From Antedon mediterranea (taxonomy: Eukaryota; Echinodermata; Crinoidea; Comatulida; Antedonidae), in NCBI RefSeq assembly GCF_964355755.1, contig NC_092673.1, positions 9,927,001 through 9,991,000 of the forward strand: DNA of 64,000 nucleotides, read 5' to 3'. The notes below the pieces were generated by a model that saw nothing but the letters and a program-made list of their open reading frames with translations, made no database searches and was not told the origin of the DNA. Both the position numbers and the translations under genes were made by a program. Numbering within the stretch: position 1 is the first letter of the stretch; each line of letters starts with the position of its first letter. This document shows positions 9,875 through 22,784 of this stretch, one piece after another.

Positions 9875-11460
9875 GCGTGGTATCATTCTTGGACCGAAGC
9901 TTCCTTCTCTTACAATCATACAGTATAATAAAATCTTGGAGGTAATCTGGTGCTAGGTTTGCGAGACAATTATAAACATGCAAAAGTACCTTAAATTGAA
10001 TTCTACAATGAAGCTCGTTAAGAAGAGGTTCTGCCCTTACACTCAAAGTCACCTGAAATAAGCCTAGCGGGTCGATTTTATATATATATTTCGGTATATC
10101 TTTATTAAAAAAAGTAAAATGACACAAACAGCCGATGGCTGAAACCGTAGTCGTACATTATAAATATAAATATACAATCATGATAAAAACAGTCTTTGCA
10201 ATCGTTGGTCTTTAACAGATATACCAACAGAATTACAATAGTCCAATCTAGAGAGAACAAGGGATCTAGTGGCCTCAGCGCATGTCTTATTATCTAAGAA
10301 CTTTCTTATTTTACATAGACCTCTTAGATACCAGTTAACCGTGGGACAAGTCATATTAATATGAGGAGTCATGCTAAGGTCTGTATCGAAGACTACTCTG
10401 AGATTCTTAACGGTATCTGATGGTTTCAGAATTTCACCACCAATATTAAAGGCCAGGTGCGGGCAAAAAATTTCTATTGATCATACATTCCAATAATTAT
10501 CGATCTATAGTTTCCCCTATGTTTCATAATTTTTGGGATTTTATTTGTGTTACAGGAGCTTTTTGAAAATTAGCACTTTCATATCAGTTCAAATTACACA
10601 GTTCAAATTACACAGTAAAATCTCTATTCTTTTGTACACAAATTTTGAAAATAGAGAGGCATTTTAAAAAGCTATGAAAAATAAACGGTGTGGTAAAAAA
10701 TGTTATCAGATGACTAAATATAGGTAATATAACTTGAATTTTACATTTCTGGTATTTTTATTCAACTTCCGAATTTTATTTTCATGCTATAGCAAAAATT
10801 ATCCACCGTATATCCACCATCTTTTTTCACCTTCTAGGGAGTCACCAGACATGTTATTACATTATGCTAACTACCTAACTACTGAAAAAAAGTCTTTCCT
10901 GTTTTTTTTGGCAGAATTTTGCCGAATTTTGTATTTGACCATATTAGGGGAAATTCATGGTTTTTCGTCTTGATTTCTGTTACAAATATTTGATTTATGT
11001 ACAATTAACCAGATATTATATTTAAAATTCATGCCTGTACCTGAGCTTTAAGTTCAATTTTCCTATCATTAACATTTACCTTTGGTGGGACCAAAACAAA
11101 AAGTTCTGTCTTTTGCTCATTAAGCTTAAATTTATTTTTACACATCCATAATTTAAGTGTATTGATACAGGTTGTTAATCTAAAAATAGACACTTCTGTC
11201 ACCGGGTATTTTAGGATCAAAGCTTGAATAAAGTTGGGTATCATCAGCATATAGATGCTACCCAATGAGACTTTATAATATCGGCAATAGGTCTAGTATA
11301 CGCTGTGAAAAGTGCCAGGCTAATTGTTGACCCCTGAGGGACACCGAATTTAATTTTTGTTATTTCAGATTCACAACCCAACAATTTGACCTTGTAACAT
11401 CGGTTGTTTAAATATGATTCTATTTAATTTATAGCACCACTTTGATACCAAACTTATTAG
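9875..11460 (-). pseudogene. LINE-B ORF2 fragment (CR1-like), antisense
   Basis: Read on the minus strand from 11460 downward this is a non-LTR reverse transcriptase. It shows a degenerate GVPQGS-type block near 11330, and then a decayed active-site region followed by LNEQKTELFVL near 11100. It is interrupted by about 550 bp, then resumes with FDTDLSMTPHI near 10380 and SLVLSRLDYCN near 10235. The C-terminal FKVLLHVYNCLANLAPDYL block lies near 9960. The same LSRLDYCN module occurs at 44998-45237, so both come from one family. Frameshifts and the interruption make it a relic. It abuts the poly-A of LINE-A tail to tail. Confidence 0.75.
10475..11027. other. Unidentified insertion in LINE-B
   Basis: Coding similarity to LINE-B stops at about 11027 and resumes at about 10470, so this AT-rich block was probably inserted. 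No clear terminal inverted repeats were found. Its two ends carry weakly similar direct segments (around 10525-10555 and 10955-10990), and GTTCAAATTACACA is duplicated in tandem near 10588-10615. An open frame at 10734-10973 has no recognisable domain and is not called. Confidence 0.4.
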
Positions 11461-11490
11461 ATAATCTATTTATTGCTAATAATAGCTTTT

Positions 11491-11950
11491 CTAAGCAATC
11501 TTTGTTCTAATTTTATTGCTGTTTGTTTTCGCCATTAGCTGGTCTCTTAGCATTTCATTGGCAAATATTCCATACTCACATCGTGACGCAAGTTCTCTGA
11601 GAGTGGCTATATAGTCATCGAGAGACTCTCCCGGTAATTGCGCACGTTTTCTAAATTGGTAGCATTCTGCAACCATGCTCACGTGCTGCGCAAAATGAGT
11701 TTCTAAAGTAACCAATGCTCTCGTATAACAATTTTCGTCTGCTTTTCCAATTTTGGGTAAAGAATAAAAAATTCTTTGGCCCTCAGGTCCTAACGAGTGT
11801 AGTGTAGTAACATAGCCTTCTTACATTCAACTTACTCACCCGTGGCCGCCGCAGCCAGCATGTAATTCTCGATGGTATGGTAGCTTCTCCTGGCGTGGGT
11901 AGAAATGGAACTGGCGCTTCTATCCTTCTAGTCGCTATATAAAATAATTC
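11491..11950 (-). pseudogene. Gypsy-2 gag, antisense, 5' part only
   Basis: The intact part (11491-11715) has FRKRAQLPGESLDDYIATLR and LASRCEYG, a hallmark of retroviral-type Ty3/gypsy Gag capsid regions. Upstream on the minus strand, in changing frames, lie RIEAPVPFLPTPGEA and IENYMLAAAATGE, the usual Gag N-terminus. The initiator position reads ATA instead of ATG near 11937. It is truncated after the capsid region at about 11491, where LINE-B sequence begins. Pol is absent. Confidence 0.8.
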
Positions 11951-11980
11951 ATTAATAACTTAGCAACAGGTTCATTAATG

Positions 11981-12165
11981 ATTCTCGTCGCCAATTATGG
12001 TAGACAGCAATAAAATGATACTAGAATAAACCGGTGTTTATATAAACATCTTAATAACAGCCTTTTATTCCATCTCCTTTCCTACTCCTCTACCCATGTG
12101 GTCTCCACTACTGCCCTCATCGGATACCACAAAGACGTTGCAAGTAGAACTCCTGTATTTTATAA
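11981..12165 (-). repeat. Gypsy-2 LTR end and primer-binding site, antisense
   Basis: On the minus strand, TTGGCGACGAGAAT (about 11981-11995) is the common gypsy primer-binding context. The same TTGGCGACGAG occurs at 26579 before another gag. Immediately upstream is an LTR-like stretch with TTTATATAAACACC and GGAATAAAAGGC (TATA-like and poly-A-signal-like), reaching to about 12165. The LTR start was not located. Confidence 0.65.
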
Positions 12166-12277
12166 TTACATTTATACATGATAGGTGTTTTACATCTTGG
12201 TGAGATATATTCATAAAATGACTTCATAATGTTACAATGATCATCTTAATTTTCTTTTATTTTTTGTTTGTTTGTAG

Positions 12278-12432
12278 TACCCGAATGATTTCAGCTGTTT
12301 TTCATCAAAGGTTGATTCAAATGCGGAGAATTAACGTCCCTATCAAACTTTTTCAACGTTATAACAATCACATACTTCAACATTCTTCTCTGCGATTTTA
12401 CAAACAGTCCGGAATAGTATTTGCTAAAAAAG
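12278..12432 (+). CDS. Candidate MRRF leader exon
   Basis: This is proposed as the first coding exon of the mitochondrial ribosome-recycling factor, which releases post-termination ribosomes in the mitochondrial matrix. A polypyrimidine-rich acceptor (TTTTTGTTTGTTTGTAG) precedes 12278, the ATG is at 12285-12287, and the donor GTGAGG starts at 12433. The 49 complete codons form a basic, Arg/Gln/His-rich leader without Asp or Glu (MISAVFHQ... FYKQSGIVFAKK), as expected of a mitochondrial targeting peptide. It ends phase 1. Joined to 39230 it reads through FAKK-GKK, resembling the region before the RRF domain in vertebrate MRRF. The presence of an acceptor implies an upstream 5' UTR exon. The assignment rests on the next exon; the leader alone is not diagnostic. 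Confidence 0.6.
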
Positions 12433-12604
12433 GTGAGGTTTTTTTAATTATATGAAAATTCTAATTATACAGTACTTTGTATAAAAGATTTTTAATCATA
12501 AGCTACAACCTTTGAAGGTATTTTTCACCACTTCTGTTAACGCAGCTGATATTTTATTCATAATGGTTTAGGAAAATGCCCTTCTTACCATTAATTTGGA
12601 AAAT

Positions 12605-12850
12605 CAATGAAAATTAAACTTCCCTGGAAAAAAGTCATAACATTACTTGGACACTTTCTCTGCAATTTCAGACGTTTTATAAAATAATGCATATATTGTA
12701 TAAAAACAACAATCCAGATCATTCCTCATATGTATGTTTTATGGTTAATTATGATAAAAATAGAAAAACAATGTACACTTACTTCACGTCGAATGTCCTT
12801 TCATGGACGGTCTTAGCCTATAGACTAGGTAGGCTTAGATTTGTAGGCCT
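12605..12850 (+). repeat. Diverged partial copy of the MITE at 47653-48289
   Basis: The segment runs from CTTCCCTGGAAAA through TCATGGACGGTCTTAG to TTTGTAGGCCTAGCT. It follows 47660-47885 in order with many substitutions. Only the left part of the element is present, and it lies a few hundred bases inside the MRRF intron. Confidence 0.6.
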
Positions 12851-12945
12851 AGCTGGTCACAATAAGTAACATGTGTATCATTGGTTATCCGCACTCCTAT
12901 CTTGAAGAAAAGACTATGGCTAGGCCCTAGCAGATTGAGTGTTGA

Positions 12946-13790
12946 CAAAGTGCGAGGCAGCGAGGCATGTGCAGCACGCGAGGCACGCCAAATATTTGTG
13001 CGGGGCATCATTTTATCATTTCCAAAAGTGCGAGGCATATAGTTTACAATTTCAAAAAGGTGCGAGGCATATCTTAACGTGCTATTATGCTATATTGTAG
13101 TCATAATAATCAATTATTTATATTTGTATAATACTTAGGCCTAGTGACCTAGTGAGAGATGGAAAATCCCTCTTTACTATTTAACAAGTAGCGGCGGAGT
13201 GATTCTGCCCTGAGAGGATTTGGCCTTGTGGCGATTCCCCTCCTATATAGCACATGGTTTCAGCAGCAACGCACAGACTTCTCTCTCTGAGCGGCGTGCC
13301 AAAGACATTTTTGACATTCCATTCTTTAGGAAGTCAACTCGTGTACCTCTTTCGCAAATAAAATGAACAGCGATGGCCACGACAAGTTCAATAACTGGGG
13401 GTGAATAAAAGGTAACTGTTATATGCTGATCAAATAAAATGCCGCAAAGAAAAAAATTTGCGAGAATTCTGAAGCGCGTGTGAAAAAACGTAATACTAGG
13501 CTTAAAATTAAACTTTAGCTAATATAACCCATAGGCCTATGCAGAAAATAATTGAATAAATTTTTATATAATAATAATTGGTGTAATATTTTAATAATGA
13601 TACGCTATTCCTGTTTTAGTAGGCTAGGTATATTACGATTTTTATTTATTGTTGTCCATGTAACGTACTAATAAACCTGGCGCTAGTTTCCTTCGCTTGT
13701 ATTTTTACTCCAAATTTGATAACTAGCTTTATCGTGTGAATACCACACCTTAGAAGTATACCTCATGAGTACTGTACTTTAATGAAAGAA
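12946..13790. repeat. Left arm of a large inverted repeat around the Helentron nest
   Basis: The arm begins CAAAGTGCGAGGCAGCGAGG and carries several GCGAGGCA repeats to about 13060. Further in, near 13690-13790, are TTGTATTTTTACTC, GTGAATACCACACCTTAGAA and ACTTTAATGAA. All recur inverted and in the same order at 24555-24853, with deletions in the right arm. The intervening 13060-13680 has no counterpart on the right. No gene is visible. Confidence 0.7.
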
Positions 13791-14258
13791 TCACATAAAA
13801 AGTAACAAATAAATCCTTAAATTAATGATTTTACAGGCGTGTTCCTCGCACAATTTTCGCAAATTTCACGCATGTTCAATAGTTTTGTCTCTACGATAAT
13901 AGAGGACTAAAACTCAGTGGAATCCGTCAATTTCTCATGCATTTATTGGTGAAAAACACGTTTTATTTCAATATATTTGTTAATCTGTCAATAAAAATAC
14001 TGTAATAATGTTACCACTGATTGTGATACTGTTCTGTTTTCAAAGAATAATAATCGATCCTAAATCAACATCACTACCTAGCCTAGACCTAGGACATCCT
14101 ACTAAAGGATTATGATGAATTGTTCTATGTTATTCTTTAAAAGGTTAACGAAACCGTGGACAGCATCAACAGTAACATTTTTCCTTACTGACTGACAAAA
14201 TCTTCACCAAACAATGCGTTAAATATATAGATTACACAGAGTTTTTAGCCCTCTAATT
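13791..14258. other. Unannotated stretch before the nest
   Basis: AT-rich sequence with no recognisable gene, repeat termini or splice signals. It belongs to the interior of the inverted-arm structure. Confidence 0.4.
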
Positions 14259-14328
14259 GGTTATCCGCACTTGGCGGATAACCCCTTGTTATTGTCAGGA
14301 TCTTTTTTTTTTTTTTTTTTTTTTTTTT

Positions 14329-17300
14329 GGTTATCCGCAACTAGTAAGTTGCGGATAACCCTTGTTATTGTAAATATCTTTTTTTTCATCTTCTTTATTA
14401 GTTATCCGCTTAGTAGCGGATAACTCCTTGTAATCGTCCTGGATCTTTTTTTTTGGGCATTTACGTGAAGTTGTGCACCTCCTATTTTGAATGACGTCAA
14501 AGTTGCGCAACGTGACTTACGTGCGATTTTATGATTTTTTATGATTGATCATAGCTAAAAACCAAGCATAATTTTATTTTGACACTTTCTGAAAATTTAA
14601 GTCATATCAAGGGCAAACTTTTTGTGGATTAAAAATGCCATGTTTTACAAGACGTTACGCGCGCACGCGCATTTCTCCTCTATTTTTGTGTCTCACTTAT
14701 ATAAAAAATGTGTAAACATAACATTTCATAACTTTGTCAACATATGGGCATTCATGTGAAGTTGTGCACCTACTATTGTGAATGACGTCAGAAATGCGTA
14801 ACGTGACTTACGCATGATTTTATGAATTTCCCGTATTCAACATAGATTGAAAACCATATAACTATGTAAGTTGAAACTTAGCAAAAGTTTAATTTATATC
14901 TTGCGCTAGCTTTTTGTGCACTAAAAATGGCATTTTTTAAACGAAGTTACGCGTGCACGCGCATTTAAAATTTAAAATGCGCAAAATTAATTTCTAATCA
15001 ACTTTCTACGCTGATCATGACATTTTGAGCATGTCAAAAATTCCAACGCGCGCGAACAATTTTACGCGTGTGGTCCGCACGTAGCGCTAAAAACATCTTT
15101 TTTTGCGTGAATTATGTCTTTCCAGCCTTTTATAGTGATTTTATCAAATTTTAAAACAATTTAGACTAAAAATTACGTCATACGAGCACGTCGAATTATA
15201 CAATTTGTGCGTGTTTTTAAAGAAAATATTCAAAAATTCGTCAAAATTATGCCTTTTTTTAAACAATCATAGATTCTAAACTACGTGGAGAACTTTTTTT
15301 TACTTACATATTCTGGAAGGTGATGAGTTGTAGATATCGGATCATTAATCAATATGGCTAACCGGACATTGTGACGTCATCGTATGGCCACGCGAATATA
15401 AAATATAGGATTTTTGTCTCTTTCGTCATAGCTCATCATATTTAATAGAGCGCATCTCCACTTATTCGTTGTCCATTTTCACCCCGATTTTAATATATTC
15501 TAGGTCAATCAACTATCTTTTGCATGAATTAAAATTTTTTTAATTTTTTTAACGTCATCATGCCTAAAAATTTAAATTACGTTGGTCATTAATTTCATCT
15601 TTACAGTAAATTTTAATCTGTTATAGCTCGTAAGAATAAAATGTGATAATCACGATTAAAACGTTTTCAGGAAGCTATTGTATTGTAGATACAAAATCAT
15701 GTGAAAATTGTGCCAATTGAATGTTGTGACATCATCATATGGCCAGTTAAATAAAAAAAGTCGTATTTTCATCTTTTGCGTTATATTTCATTACATTTAA
15801 AAGAGCGCGCATCAATATTTCACGTATTCAAATTTCTTCTACACGTTAATATGTTGTTGCTGAGATAATTTCATTCTGAAATTTCTACTTTTGCATTTCA
15901 TTTTGAAAACCGTCAAGATGTTAAAAATTACAATAAAATACCGGTCCCGTAATTTCACCTATTTTACACTGTTTGTGATATGTATACAGATTGTACTGTG
16001 TATACTATATGACACAAAATAACAGAATTCAGAAATAACAACATAATCATATTCTTCAGTTCAGGTCATAATGCCTTAATATTTTTCTGTGTGCAATATT
16101 CTAACGTATGACGTGCACGTGGCGTTTGTCGAGCGGATAACTAACTCGTCAAAGTGACGAGTTTCATGTCTAGTTCTTCTTTCTTTCCCGGAATTTTGTT
16201 GCATGCATATCTCTCATCCTTGTCAACATAAGATTGTATAACTTGGTCATCATATAGACATTTACCTGAAGTTGTGCACCTCCATATTTTGAATGACGTC
16301 AGAGTTGCGCAACGTGACTTACGCGCGATTTTATGAATTTCAATGATTGATCATAGGATAAAAAATAAAAGTCACTTTGTAATAACACTTGGTGAACATT
16401 TAAGTTATATCAAGGGCAAACTTTCTATGGATTAAAAATGGCATGTTTCACAGAAAGTTACGCGCGCACGCGCGTTTAAAATTTCAAAAAGCGAAAAATC
16501 AACTTCTAATCAACTTTCTACGCGTTTCATGTCATTTTGAGCATTTCAAAAATTCCCACGGGTGCGCATTTTTTTTACGCGTGCGTGCGCACGTAGCGCA
16601 AAAAACATCTATTTTTGCTTGATTTTTGTTTTTTCAGCCTATTCTAGTAATTTTACCAACTTTCAAACAATTCTTACTTAAAATCACGTCATACGAGCAC
16701 GTAGAATTGAAAAATTTGCGCGCATTTTTTATGAAAAAGTTCAAAAATTTGTCAAAATTATGCCTTTTTTTAAACAGTCATAGATTCTAAACTACGTGGT
16801 GAACTTTTTTTAAATTACATATTCTGGAAGTAGATGAGTTGTAGATATCGAATCATGAATCAATATAGCTAACCGGACATTGTGACGTCATCGTATGGCC
16901 ACTCGAATATAAAATATAAGATTTTTGTCTCTTTCGTTATTGCTCATCACATTCAACAGAGCGCATCTCGCTTATACGTATTCCATTTCCCCCGAGATTT
17001 CCATATTGTGTACGTCAATCAACTATCTTTCGCAGGAGTTAAAATATTTTAATTTTTATGACGTCATCATGTCTAAAAATGTAAACAACCTGGGTCACTT
17101 ATTTTCATCTTTACAGTAAATTTTAATCTGTTATATCTCGTCAGAATAAAAAGTGATAATCATGATTTAAACGTTTTCTGGAAGTCATTGAATTGTAGAT
17201 ACGAATTTATGTAAATATTTAGCCAACCAGATGTTGTGACGTCATCATATGGCCAGTTGAATAAAAAAAGTCGTATTTTCATCCTTTGCGTAAAAGTTCA

Positions 17301-17672
17301 TTGCGTTTAAACGAGAGCGCGTGTCACTTTTACGTGCCCAAAATTCTTCAAATTTGTATTAATGTAATTATTTAGATAATTATCTTCTAAAATAGTTATC
17401 TTTATATGTCAATTTGATGACATCATCATGTTATTAATTGGATTTAAAAGATGGTCTCCTAATTTCGTCTATACTACACTGTATATAACATATAACAGTG
17501 TATTCTATTACATGCTGTATGCTACATAATAGGTACAATTCAGCACTGTAAACATGTTTAATTCTGTCATAGGATGGCATAATATTTGTCGAAGTTCATA
17601 TAGTTTAAAGTATGTGCATGTTGCCTTTGCGCGGATAACCCGAACTCGTCAAAGTGACGAGTTCAAATCTAG
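14329..17672 (+). mobile_element. Helentron-like element 2 (inside element 1; split by element 3)
   Basis: It begins GGTTATCCGCAACTAGTAAG with a terminal hairpin and is cut at 14399, just after CATCTTCTTTATT. It resumes at about 16174 with CTTCTTTCTTTCCCGG, exactly as the uninterrupted element 4 reads. Its 3' end has GCGGATAACC, the hairpin ACTCGTCAAAGTGACGAGT and AAATCTAG (17669-17672). Own length is about 1.57 kb. The body holds blocks shared by the whole family, such as GTGACGTCATCATATGGCCA. Confidence 0.75.
14400..16173 (+). mobile_element. Helentron-like element 3 (inside element 2)
   Basis: It begins AGTTATCCGCTTAGTAGCGG and ends with the hairpin at 16143-16163 and ATGTCTAG at 16166-16173. 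Length is 1,774 bp. The subfamily ending is CATGTCTAG, unlike the CAAATCTAG ending of elements 1, 2, 4 and 5. It is very close to element 7 through most of its length, including an internal duplicated block (TATGGGCATT near 14460 and 14745), but lacks about 100 bp after the 5' T tract that element 7 retains. Confidence 0.75.
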
Positions 17673-17674
17673 TT

Positions 17675-19261
17675 GGTTATCCGCAACTTTAAGTTGCGGA
17701 TAACCCTTGTGATTGTAAATATCTTTTTTTTCATCTTCTTCTTTGTTATTCTTCTTTCTTTCCCGGATTTTTGTGCGTCGCATATCTCTCATCCTTGTCA
17801 ACATAAGATTGTATAACTTTGTCAAAAGATTGACCTGTAGCTGTAGATGTGCAAGAAACTTCGTTATATGACGTTAGAGTTGCGCAGCGTAAGTTACGCG
17901 CGATTTTATGAATTTCAATGATTGGTCATAGATTATAAACCAAAAGTCGTTTTGTATTGACACTTGGTGAAAATTTAAGTCATATCAAGGGCAAACTTTC
18001 TATGGATTAAAAATGACATGTTTCACAAGAAGTTACGCGCGCACACGCATTTAAAATTTAAAAATGCGCAAAATTTATTTCTAATCAACTTTCTACGCCG
18101 ATCATGACATTTTTAGCATGTCAAAAATTCCCACGCGCGCGAAAAAAATTACGCGTAAGGTGCGCACGGAGCATGAAAATCATGTGTTTTTTTCTTGAAT
18201 TATGATTTTACAGCCTTTCTTAGTCATTTTTAAAAAGATTTACATCATTTCAAATTAAAATGACGTCATAAGAACACGTTGATTTAGACAATTTGCGTGC
18301 GTTTTACTTGCAAAAGTGACAAAATATTGTCAAAATTATGCCTACTTTGAATCTATTATAGCTCCTCAGGATCAACCGTTACCCCCAATTTTTTTAATTT
18401 AATATGTAAGCAGATATGTTGCAGATATGAATTCATGCAGAATCTTTACCCCTCAGATGTTATGACGTCATCGTATGGCCACACGAATGTAAAATATTGG
18501 ATTTTTGACTGTTTCGCTATTGCTCATTACATTAAATAGAGCGCATATCGCTTATACGTATTCCATTTCCTCAGATATTTTAATACTGTCTAGTTCAATC
18601 AACTATCTTTCGCATGAGTTAAAAATATTTTAATTTTTATGACGTCATCATGTCTAAAAATGTAAATAACGTGGGTCACCTATTTTCATCTTTACAGTAA
18701 ATTTCAATCTGTTATAGCTCGTCAGAATAAAAAGTGATCATCATGATTAAAACGTTTTCTGGAAGCTATTGGATTGTAGATACAGATTCATGTGAATATT
18801 TTGCCAATTAGATGTTGTGACGTCATTATATGGCCAGTTGAATACAACAAGTCGTATTTTCATATTTTGCGTCATAGTTCATCACATTTAAAAGAGCGCG
18901 CATCTATATTTTACGGATTTAAATTTCTTAAAATTTGTATTACTGTAATTATTTAGATACTTATCTTCTAGAATTGTTATCTTTATACGTCAATTTGATG
19001 ACGTCATCGTGTTAATAATTGGATTTCAAAGATGGGTCTCGTAATATCGTCTATGCTACACTGTATATAACATATACAGCGTATTCTGTAAATACTGTAA
19101 TATGATGTATGCTACAAAATAGGTACAATTCAGCACTGTTAACATATTTATTTCATGTCATAGGATGGAATAATAATTGTCGAGGTTCATATGGTTAAGT
19201 TTGTGCATGTTGCGTTTGCGCGGATAACCCGAACTCGTCAAAGTGACGAGTTCAAATCTAG
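17675..19261 (+). mobile_element. Helentron-like element 4 (uninterrupted)
   Basis: This 1,587-bp copy is not split and serves as the reference for the family layout. In order: the 5' hairpin GGTTATCCGCAACTTTAAG, a T-rich tract, TTATTCTTCTTTCTTTCCCGG, then an AT-rich body with GCGCGCAC blocks and repeated TGACGTCA sites. It finishes with GCGGATAACCC, the hairpin ACTCGTCAAAGTGACGAGT and AAATCTAG. A short T run (19262-19267) separates it from element 5; these bases are the remainder of element 1's T tract. Confidence 0.8.
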
Positions 19262-19346
19262 TTTTTTGGTTATCCGCACTTGGCGGATAACCCCTTGTTA
19301 TTGTCAGGATCTTTTTTTTTTTTCTTTTTTTTTTTCTCTTTTTTTT

Positions 19347-22300
19347 AGTTATCCGCACTAGGCGGATAACTCCTTGCAATTGTATGAAATCATCTTTTTT
19401 TTTTCTTTATTAGTTATCCGCTTAGTAGCGGATAACTCCTTGTAATCGTCCTGGATCTTTTTTTTTTTCTTTATATTATTCTTCTTTCTTTCTCCTCCAT
19501 TTTTGTGTCTCGCGTATCTCAAAAACTTGTAAACATAACATTTCATAACTTTGTCAACATATGGGCATTTACGTGAAGTTGTGCACCTCCTATTTTGAAT
19601 GACGTCAGAGTTGCGCAACGTGACTTACGTGCGATTTTAGGATTTTTTATGATTGATCATAGGCTAAAAACCAAGCATAATTTTATTTTGACACTTTGTG
19701 AAAATTTAAGTCATATCAAGGGCGAACTTTTTGTGGATTAAAAATGCCATGTTTTACAAGACGTTACGCGCGCACGCGCATTTCTCCTCTATTTTTGTGT
19801 CTCGCTTATATAAAAAATGTGTAAACATAACATTTCATAACTTTGTCAACATATGGGCATTCACGTGAAGTTGTGCACCTATTATTGTGAATGACGTCAG
19901 AAATGCGTAACGTGACTTACGCGTGATTTTATGAATTTCCCGTATTCAACATAGATTGAAAACCATATAACTATGTAAGTTGAAACTTAGCAAAAGTTTA
20001 ATTTATATTTTGCGCTAACTTTTTGTGCACTAAAAATGGCATTTTTTAAACGAAGTTACGCGCGCACGCGCATTTAAAATTTAAAATGCGCAAAATTAAT
20101 TTCTAATCAACTTTCTACGCTGATCCTGACATTTTGAGCTTGTCAAAAATTCCCACGCGCGCGAACACTTTTACGTGCGTGGTCCGCACGTAGCGCTAAA
20201 AACATCTTTTTTAGCGTGAATTATGTCTTTCCAGCCTTTTATAGTAATTTTATCAAATTTTAAAACAATTTAGACTTAAAATTACGTCATCCGAGCACGT
20301 CGAATTATACAATTTGTGCGTGTTTTTAAAGAAAAAATTCAAAAATTCGTCAAAATTATGGCTATTTTTAAACAGTCATAGATTCTAAACTACATGGAGA
20401 ACTTTTTTTTACTTACATATTCTGGAAGGTGATGAGTTGTAGATATCGGATCATTAATCAATATGGCTAACCGGACATTGTGACATCATCGTATGGCCAC
20501 ACGAATGTAAAATATAGGATTTTTGTCTGTTTCGTTATTGCTCATCACATTAAATGGAGCGCATCTCCACTTATTCGTTGTTCATTTTCACCCCGATTTC
20601 AATATATTCTAGGTCAATCAACTATCTTTTGCATGAATTAAAAATTTTTTAATTTTTTTAACGTCATCATGCCTAAAAATTTAAATTACGTTGGTCATTA
20701 ATTTCATCTTTACAGTAAATTTTAATATGTTATAGCTCGTAAGAATAAAATGTGATAATCACGATTAAACGTTTTCAGGAAGCTATTGTATTGTAGATAC
20801 AAAATCATGTGTAAATTGTGCCAATCGAATGTTGTGACGTCATCATATGGCCAGTTAAATAAAAAAAGTCGTATTTTCATCTTTTGCGTTATATTTCATT
20901 ACATTTAAAAGAGCGCGCATCAATATTTCACGTATTCAAATTTCTTCTACACGTTAATATGTTGTTGCTGAGATAATTTCATTCTGAAATTTCTACTTTT
21001 GCATTTCATTTTGAAACCGTCAAGATGTTAAAAATTACAATAAAATACGGGTCCCGTAATTTCACCTATTTTACACTGTTTGTGATATGTATACAGATTG
21101 TACTCAGACAGAACAGAATTCAGAATTAACAACATATCATATTCTTCAGTTCAGGTCATAATGCCTTAATATTTTTCTGTGTGCAATATTCTAACGTATG
21201 ACGTGCACGTGGCGTTTGTCGAGCGGATAACTAACTCGTCAAAGTGACGAGTTTCATGTCTAGTTTTTCTTTCTTTGTGTCAATTTTGTGTCTCACGTAT
21301 CTCTAAAACGTGCTAACGTAACATTTTATAATTTTGTCAACATGTGGGCATTTACGTGAAATTGTGCACCTCCTATTGTGAATGACGTTAGATTTGCGCA
21401 ACGTGATTTACGCGCGATTTAACGATTTTCTCGTATTTAACATAGGTCAAAAACCAAATAACATTTTAAATTGAAACTTTGCAAAAGTTTAATTTATATC
21501 ATGCGCTAACTTTGTGTTGAAAAAAAATTGCGTGTTTTACACAAAGTTACGCGCGCACGCGCATTTAAAATTTTAAAATGCGCAAAATTAATTTTTAATA
21601 AACTTTCTATGCGTTTCTTGTCATTTTGAGCATGTCAAAAATTCCCACGCGTGCGCAAATTTTTACGCGCGCGGTGCGCATGTAGCGTTAAAAACATACT
21701 TTTTTCACGTGATTTATGTTTTTTCAGCCTTTTCTAGTATTGTTACTAACTTTTAAACAATTTCGACTTAAAATTACGTCATACGAGCACGTCGAATTGG
21801 ATAATTTGTGCGCGTTTTTGATCAAAAAGTTTTAAAAATCGTCAAAATTATGCCTTTTTTTAACCAGTCGTAATTTCTAAACTGCACGGTCAACTTTTTG
21901 TGGATGATATATTCTGGAAGTTGATGAGTTGTAGATATCGGATCAAACATTAATGTGGCTAACCGGACATTGTGACGTCATCGTATAGCCACGCGATTAT
22001 AAAATTTAGGATTTTTGTATCTTTCGTCATAGCTAATCACATTTAATAGAGCGCATTTCCACTTATGCGTTTTCCATTTTCACCCCGATTTTGATGTTGT
22101 ATAGGTCTATCAACTATCTTTCGCATGAGTTAAAAATATTTTAATTTGTATGATGTCATCATGCCTAAAAATTTAAATTACGTGTGGCGTTAATTTCATA
22201 TTTACAGTAAATTTTAATCTGTTATAGCTCGTAAGAATAAAATGTGATAATCACGATTAAAACGTTTTCTGGAAGCTATTGGATTGTAGATACGAAATCA

Positions 22301-22784
22301 AGTGAAAATTTTGCCAATCGCAGATTGTGACGTCATCATATGGCCAGTTGAATAAAAAAAGTCGTATTTTTATATTTTGCGTAATATTTCATCACATTTA
22401 AAAGGGTGCGCATCTATATTTTACGTATTCAAATTTCTTCTACACGTTAATATGTTGTTCCTGAGATAATTTCATTCTGAAATTGCTATCTAAGTGTTTC
22501 ATTTTGATACCGTCGCCATGTTAAAAATAGGAATAAATGGCGGGTCCCGTAATTTCACCTATTCTACACTGTATGTAATATGTATACAGATTATACTGTT
22601 TGCATGTATATACTATATGACACAAAATTGACAGAATTCAGCACTAACAGCATATAATATTCTTCAGTTCTTGTCATAATGCCATAATCTTTATCTGTGT
22701 GCAATATTCCAACGTATGACGTGCACGTGGCGTTTGTCGTGGTGCGGATAACTAACTCGTCAAAGTGACGAGTTTCATGTCTAG
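19347..22784 (+). mobile_element. Helentron-like element 6 (inside element 5; split by element 7)
   Basis: It begins AGTTATCCGCACTAGGCGG and is cut at 19411 right after TTTCTTTATT, the same target context element 3 used in element 2. It resumes at about 21264 with TTTTTCTTTCTTTGTG and ends with the hairpin and CATGTCTAG (22781-22784 is CTAG). Own length is about 1.59 kb. Confidence 0.72.
19412..21263 (+). mobile_element. Helentron-like element 7 (innermost of the second nest)
   Basis: An 1,852-bp copy beginning AGTTATCCGCTTAGTAGCGG and ending at ATGTCTAG (21260-21263 is CTAG). It is nearly identical to element 3. It keeps the TTCTTCTTTCTTTCTCC segment after the T tract that element 3 has lost. 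Elements 3 and 7 appear to be the youngest members of the nest. Confidence 0.75.

Noticed and set aside
10734-10973. A 79-codon open frame
   Set aside because: Hydrophobic, AT-driven composition within an unidentified insertion; no domain or splice support.
16925-17119. Open frames inside the Helentron-like nest, also at 19158-19379, 19358-19618, 22591-22869 and 23933-24166
   Set aside because: They fall in AT-rich repeat bodies, differ between copies of the same element and show no domain. Chance frames.
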